Of a DNA stretch of 17,164 nucleotides, positions 14,364-17,164 are shown piece by piece. Both the position numbers and the translations under genes were made by a program. The DNA comes from Caldilineae bacterium (GTDB lineage: Bacteria > Chloroflexota > Anaerolineae > J102). The stretch lies in NCBI GenBank assembly GCA_011176555.1, contig DUEF01000014.1, positions 1 through 17,164 on the forward strand, in the 5' to 3' direction. How positions within the stretch are numbered: position 1 is the first letter of the stretch; each line of letters starts with the position of its first letter. Under the pieces are notes generated by a model. That model was not told the origin of the DNA. It made no database searches and saw only the letters and a list, made by a program, of their open reading frames with translations.

Positions 14364-14483
14364 GTAAAACGAGTCCCAAGATGACCCCATCAGAGTTCCT
14401 TTGAATAACCATAAACAATCTTTCCAATCTGCGCAATCTGCGGATAAACTGAACCGATATTCGTCGTTCTGATGGAGAACGCT

Positions 14484-15662
14484 ATGACAATCAATCGCAT
14501 CATCGTGATCGTGTTAGACAGCGTGGGCATCGGCGAAGCGCCCGACGCTGCGGCCTTCGGCGATGTGGGCAGCCACACCCTGGGCAACATCGCCCGCGTG
14601 GTGGGCGGCTTGCACATGCCCCACATGGAGACGCTGGGCCTGGCCAACATCGCCATCCTGGAGGGCGTGGTCCCGCAGACCGAACCCCAGGCCGCTTACG
14701 GCAAAATGGCCGAAGTGTCGGCGGGCAAGGACACCACCTCCGGCCACTGGGAATTGATGGGGATTCACCTGAACCGCGCGTTTCCCGTTTTCCCCGACGG
14801 ATTCCCCCCGGAAGTGATGGACCGTTTCGAGGCCGAGACCGGTCGCGGTTGGTTGGCCAACTATCCGGCCTCCGGCACCGTCATCATCGAAGAACTGGGC
14901 GAAGAGCACATGCGTACCGGCAAACTCATCGTCTACACCTCGGCCGACAGCGTTTTCCAGATCGCCGCCCACGAAGAAGTCGTGCCCGTGGCTGAATTGT
15001 ATCGCTACTGCGAAATCGCCCGCGAGATCCTGCGCGGGAAGTACGAGGTCGGCCGGGTGATCGCCCGACCATTCGTGGGAACCCCGGGCCATTTCGTGCG
15101 CACGGCCAATCGCCACGACTTCTCGGTCACGCCGCCGGAGCCAACGGTGCTGGATTCACTCAAAGAGGCCGGGCTGATGGTCTATGCCGTCGGCAAGATC
15201 GAGGACATCTTCGCCGGTGTGGGCATCACCGACGCCGTGCACACGCTGCACAACATGGATGGCGTGGACAAGACCATCGCCGCCATGCGCGAGCGCCGGG
15301 AACGTGGCCTGATCTTCACCAACCTCGTCGATTTCGACGCCAAGTACGGCCATCGCAACAACCCCCAAGGCTACGCCGAGGCGCTGGAGGCGTTCGACAG
15401 GCGTTTGCCTGAGATCATGGATGCGCTGGCCGAAGACGACATGCTGGTGCTGACGGCCGACCACGGCAATGACCCCACCACTGCCGGCACCGACCACTCT
15501 CGCGAGTACGTTCCGATCTTGATCGCCGGCGCCCAGGTGCGCCAAGGCGTCAACATCGGCGTGCGCGCCAGCTTCGCTGACCTGGGAGCCACCATCGCCG
15601 ATGTGTTGGCGGTCAAGCCTCCTCCTCAGGGCGAGAGCTTCAAATCTCTGATCACCGACTGA
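14484..15662 (+). CDS. deoB: Phosphopentomutase
   Basis: A 392-residue, full-length phosphopentomutase that interconverts (deoxy)ribose-1-phosphate and (deoxy)ribose-5-phosphate in nucleoside breakdown. It belongs to the alkaline phosphatase superfamily with two manganese ions. Seen: the metal ligand Asp12 in VLDSVGIGEAPDA, GSHTLGN, the phosphorylated-threonine motif GKDTTSGHWE (Thr85 by comparison with the Bacillus enzyme), and the second metal cluster TADHGNDPTTAGTDHSREYVP with Asp326, His327 and His338. The start at ATG 14484 is chosen over the in-frame ATG at 14472 because GGAG (14474-14477) lies 6 bases before it and the family starts here. It is first in a three-gene run with a kinase-like gene and pyrimidine-nucleoside phosphorylase. 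Confidence 0.96.
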   Translation: MTINRIIVIVLDSVGIGEAPDAAAFGDVGSHTLGNIARVVGGLHMPHMETLGLANIAILEGVVPQTEPQAAYGKMAEVSAGKDTTSGHWELMGIHLNRAFPVFPDGFPPEVMDRFEAETGRGWLANYPASGTVIIEELGEEHMRTGKLIVYTSADSVFQIAAHEEVVPVAELYRYCEIAREILRGKYEVGRVIARPFVGTPGHFVRTANRHDFSVTPPEPTVLDSLKEAGLMVYAVGKIEDIFAGVGITDAVHTLHNMDGVDKTIAAMRERRERGLIFTNLVDFDAKYGHRNNPQGYAEALEAFDRRLPEIMDALAEDDMLVLTADHGNDPTTAGTDHSREYVPILIAGAQVRQGVNIGVRASFADLGATIADVLAVKPPPQGESFKSLITD

Positions 15663-15675
15663 GAGAAAAAAGATC

Positions 15676-16347
15676 ATGGCAATCATTACCATTTCCCGCG
15701 AGTGTGGCGCTCGGGGCAACATCATTGCCCGCCGGTTGGCGGATAGGTTGGGGTATCGCTACGCCAACCGTGATGTGCTTCATGAAGTGAGTTTAGAGTA
15801 TGGCGTCAAAGAAGAGGAGTTCGAGCATATCTACGAACAGGCGCCGGGGCTTTTGGAGCGCTACGATAAGCGCAATCGCGAGATCGTACGGTTGTTTGAT
15901 CGGATCATCCGCGGTCTCGCCCAACGTGACAACCTGGTCATGGTGGGGAGGGGCGCTTTTGTGGTTTTGCACACCTACGGAGACGCGCTCAATGTACGCG
16001 TGACGGCGAAACGAAGCGTACGCATCCAACGCATCCAGCAAGATGAAGGGGTGTCGGTCAAAAAGGCGAAATCGAGGATCAAACGAATCGACAAAGAACG
16101 CCGAAAATATATTGGCGCTCACTACGGTTTGGATTGGTCTGATGCCGGGTTGTATGACTTGTGCGTCAATACCACCAAGCTCGATATCGATTCGGCTGTC
16201 GATTTGATCTTGCAAGCGTTGGCGGATCTTGAACGAGACCGTTCTCCCGATCTGCCCTTGGTGACCGCCGAGAAAGTAGACCCCACGCTTCAAGCGGCCA
16301 TCGATGCTGCACTAAATCTTCTGGATGCAGTCGCACAGACTACGTGA
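15676..16347 (+). CDS. Cytidylate-kinase-like family protein
   Basis: A 223-residue protein of the cytidylate_kin_2 family (P-loop NMP-kinase fold). The N-terminus ITISRECGARGNIIARRLADRLGYRYANRDVL (4-35) matches the family pattern SRxxGSGGxxIAxxLAxxLG, but the glycine loop reads GARG instead of GSGG and, as usual in this family, has no Walker lysine. MVGRGAFVVL (89-98), RVTAKRSVRIQRI (107-119) and DKERRKYIGAHYGLDWSD (139-156, lid-like region) follow normal order. The C-terminus (about 190-223) is an extra variable tail. The nucleotide specificity of this family is poorly known; its place between two pyrimidine-salvage genes supports a nucleotide or nucleoside phosphotransfer role. It begins 13 bases after deoB and ends with tandem stops (TGATAG), 28 bases before the phosphorylase. 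Confidence 0.82.
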   Translation: MAIITISRECGARGNIIARRLADRLGYRYANRDVLHEVSLEYGVKEEEFEHIYEQAPGLLERYDKRNREIVRLFDRIIRGLAQRDNLVMVGRGAFVVLHTYGDALNVRVTAKRSVRIQRIQQDEGVSVKKAKSRIKRIDKERRKYIGAHYGLDWSDAGLYDLCVNTTKLDIDSAVDLILQALADLERDRSPDLPLVTAEKVDPTLQAAIDAALNLLDAVAQTT

Positions 16348-16375
16348 TAGACTCAAATATTAGGATGAAAACGCT

Positions 16376-17164
16376 ATGAACGCAGTAGATATTATCGCCA
16401 GGAAGCGCGATGGAAAAACGCTCACGGACGAGGAAATCAAGTACTTTGTCGATGGGTACACCCGCGGGGACATCCCCGACTATCAGGCCAGCGCCTGGTG
16501 CATGGCCGTGTACCTGCAAGGCATGACCCACGAAGAAGCCACCTCGCTGACATTGCACATGGCGCACAGCGGCGATACGCTGGATTTACACGGCATAGCG
16601 CCCTTTGTGGTCGATAAGCACTCCACTGGCGGCGTGGGCGACAAAACCACGCTGGTGGTGGCCCCGCTGGTCGCCGCGCACGGCCTGCCGGTGGGAAAGA
16701 TGAGCGGGCGGGGTTTAGGCTTTACGGGCGGGACTATCGACAAGCTGGAATCGATCCGTGGTTTCCACGTCAGCCTGAGCACGGAAGCATTTTTGGCGAT
16801 GTTGGCGGAACACGGCATCGTAGTTTCGGGGCAGAGCGCCGATCTGGCTCCGGCCGACGGCAAGTTTTACGCGCTGCGTGATGTGACCGCCACCGTTTCC
16901 AGTATGCCGCTGATCGCCGCCAGCATCATGAGCAAGAAAATCGCCTCCGGCGCGGACGCCATTGTGCTGGATGTGAAAGTGGGGCGCGGCGCTTTCATGA
17001 AAACACAAGCTGATGCTGAAGAGTTGGCGCTCTTGATGATCGAGATCGGCAAGGGCGTGGGCCGCCAGGTGGCCACCGTGATCGCAGACATGGATCAGCC
17101 GTTGGGCAATGCTGTGGGTAACGCCCTGGAAGTGAAGGAGGCGATCGAGGCGTTGCACGGCGCT
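16376..17164 (+). CDS. Pyrimidine-nucleoside phosphorylase, 3' end outside the window
   Basis: The first 263 residues of a thymidine/pyrimidine-nucleoside phosphorylase (DeoA/Pdp family, usually about 430-440 residues), still open at the window end. It phosphorolyses thymidine, deoxyuridine or uridine to the base and (deoxy)ribose-1-phosphate, the substrate of the upstream phosphopentomutase. Seen: N-terminal alpha domain (DIIARKRDGKTLTDEEI), phosphate-binding KHSTGGVGDKTTL (81-93), SGRGLGFTGGTIDKLESI (110-127), and pyrimidine-binding Arg168, Ser183 and Lys187 (by comparison with E. coli DeoA), then LDVKVGRGAFMKT. AGGA (16362-16365) lies 10 bases before the ATG. A four-codon open frame (ATG 16365 to TGA) overlaps the start and may be chance. 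DeoA versus Pdp cannot be settled from this part, so no symbol is given. Confidence 0.93.
   Translation, partial: MNAVDIIARKRDGKTLTDEEIKYFVDGYTRGDIPDYQASAWCMAVYLQGMTHEEATSLTLHMAHSGDTLDLHGIAPFVVDKHSTGGVGDKTTLVVAPLVAAHGLPVGKMSGRGLGFTGGTIDKLESIRGFHVSLSTEAFLAMLAEHGIVVSGQSADLAPADGKFYALRDVTATVSSMPLIAASIMSKKIASGADAIVLDVKVGRGAFMKTQADAEELALLMIEIGKGVGRQVATVIADMDQPLGNAVGNALEVKEAIEALHGA

Noticed and set aside
14514..15116. Minus-strand open frame opposite deoB
   Set aside because: Shadow of phosphopentomutase; no motif or ribosome site.
1..17164. tRNA, rRNA, CRISPR array, riboswitch, insertion sequence with transposase
   Set aside because: I looked for conserved tRNA arms, regularly spaced direct repeats, and transposase motifs on both strands and saw none that I could support.

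Overview
The window is a GC-rich bacterial chromosome segment. The gene families, the tandem-PspC membrane protein, the Crp-family regulator type and the short palindromic intergenic repeats suggest a member of the Chloroflexota (Anaerolineae/Caldilinea-like). That placement is inference from gene content; no rRNA or other phylogenetic marker apart from enolase is present. There is no tRNA, rRNA, CRISPR array, transposase, integrase or phage gene.

Layout. Positions 1-3960 read rightwards: a double PspC membrane protein, a monoacylglycerol-lipase-like hydrolase, a decayed SAM methyltransferase just behind it, a Crp/Fnr regulator, and a divergent CoxM-like flavoprotein whose FAD loops look lost. 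A strong hairpin (3963-3999) ends this block and also the convergent enolase gene. Positions 4022-7297 read leftwards: enolase, a repeat-rich gap with a MITE-like 202 bp element and a palindrome pair, the remnant of a DNA methyltransferase that has lost its catalytic centre, and a serine/alanine-glyoxylate-type aminotransferase. A TerC-family membrane protein (7474-8385, +) has a clear promoter and converges with a short prepilin peptidase, with only 3 bases between the two stops. The peptidase overlaps the stop of a class V aminotransferase (minus strand). Divergent from these is a tryptophanase with a clean promoter and ribosome binding site.

Positions 11867-14181 (minus) are a polysaccharide pair: a family 2 glycosyltransferase overlapping (ATGA) a polyprenyl-phosphate sugar-1-phosphate transferase, fitting initiation and early extension of an envelope or exopolysaccharide. 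Positions 14484-17164 (+) form a nucleoside-salvage operon: phosphopentomutase, a cytidylate-kinase-like protein, and pyrimidine-nucleoside phosphorylase cut by the window end. The phosphorylase releases (deoxy)ribose-1-phosphate and the mutase turns it into the 5-phosphate for central metabolism.

Most of the window is housekeeping or ordinary accessory metabolism, and I see no convincing new multi-gene system. The items most worth a second look are the internally deleted DNA methyltransferase with its neighbouring repeats, the Crp regulator paired with a flavin-loop-less CoxM homologue, the frameshifted methyltransferase, and a related palindromic repeat in two divergent intergenic regions.
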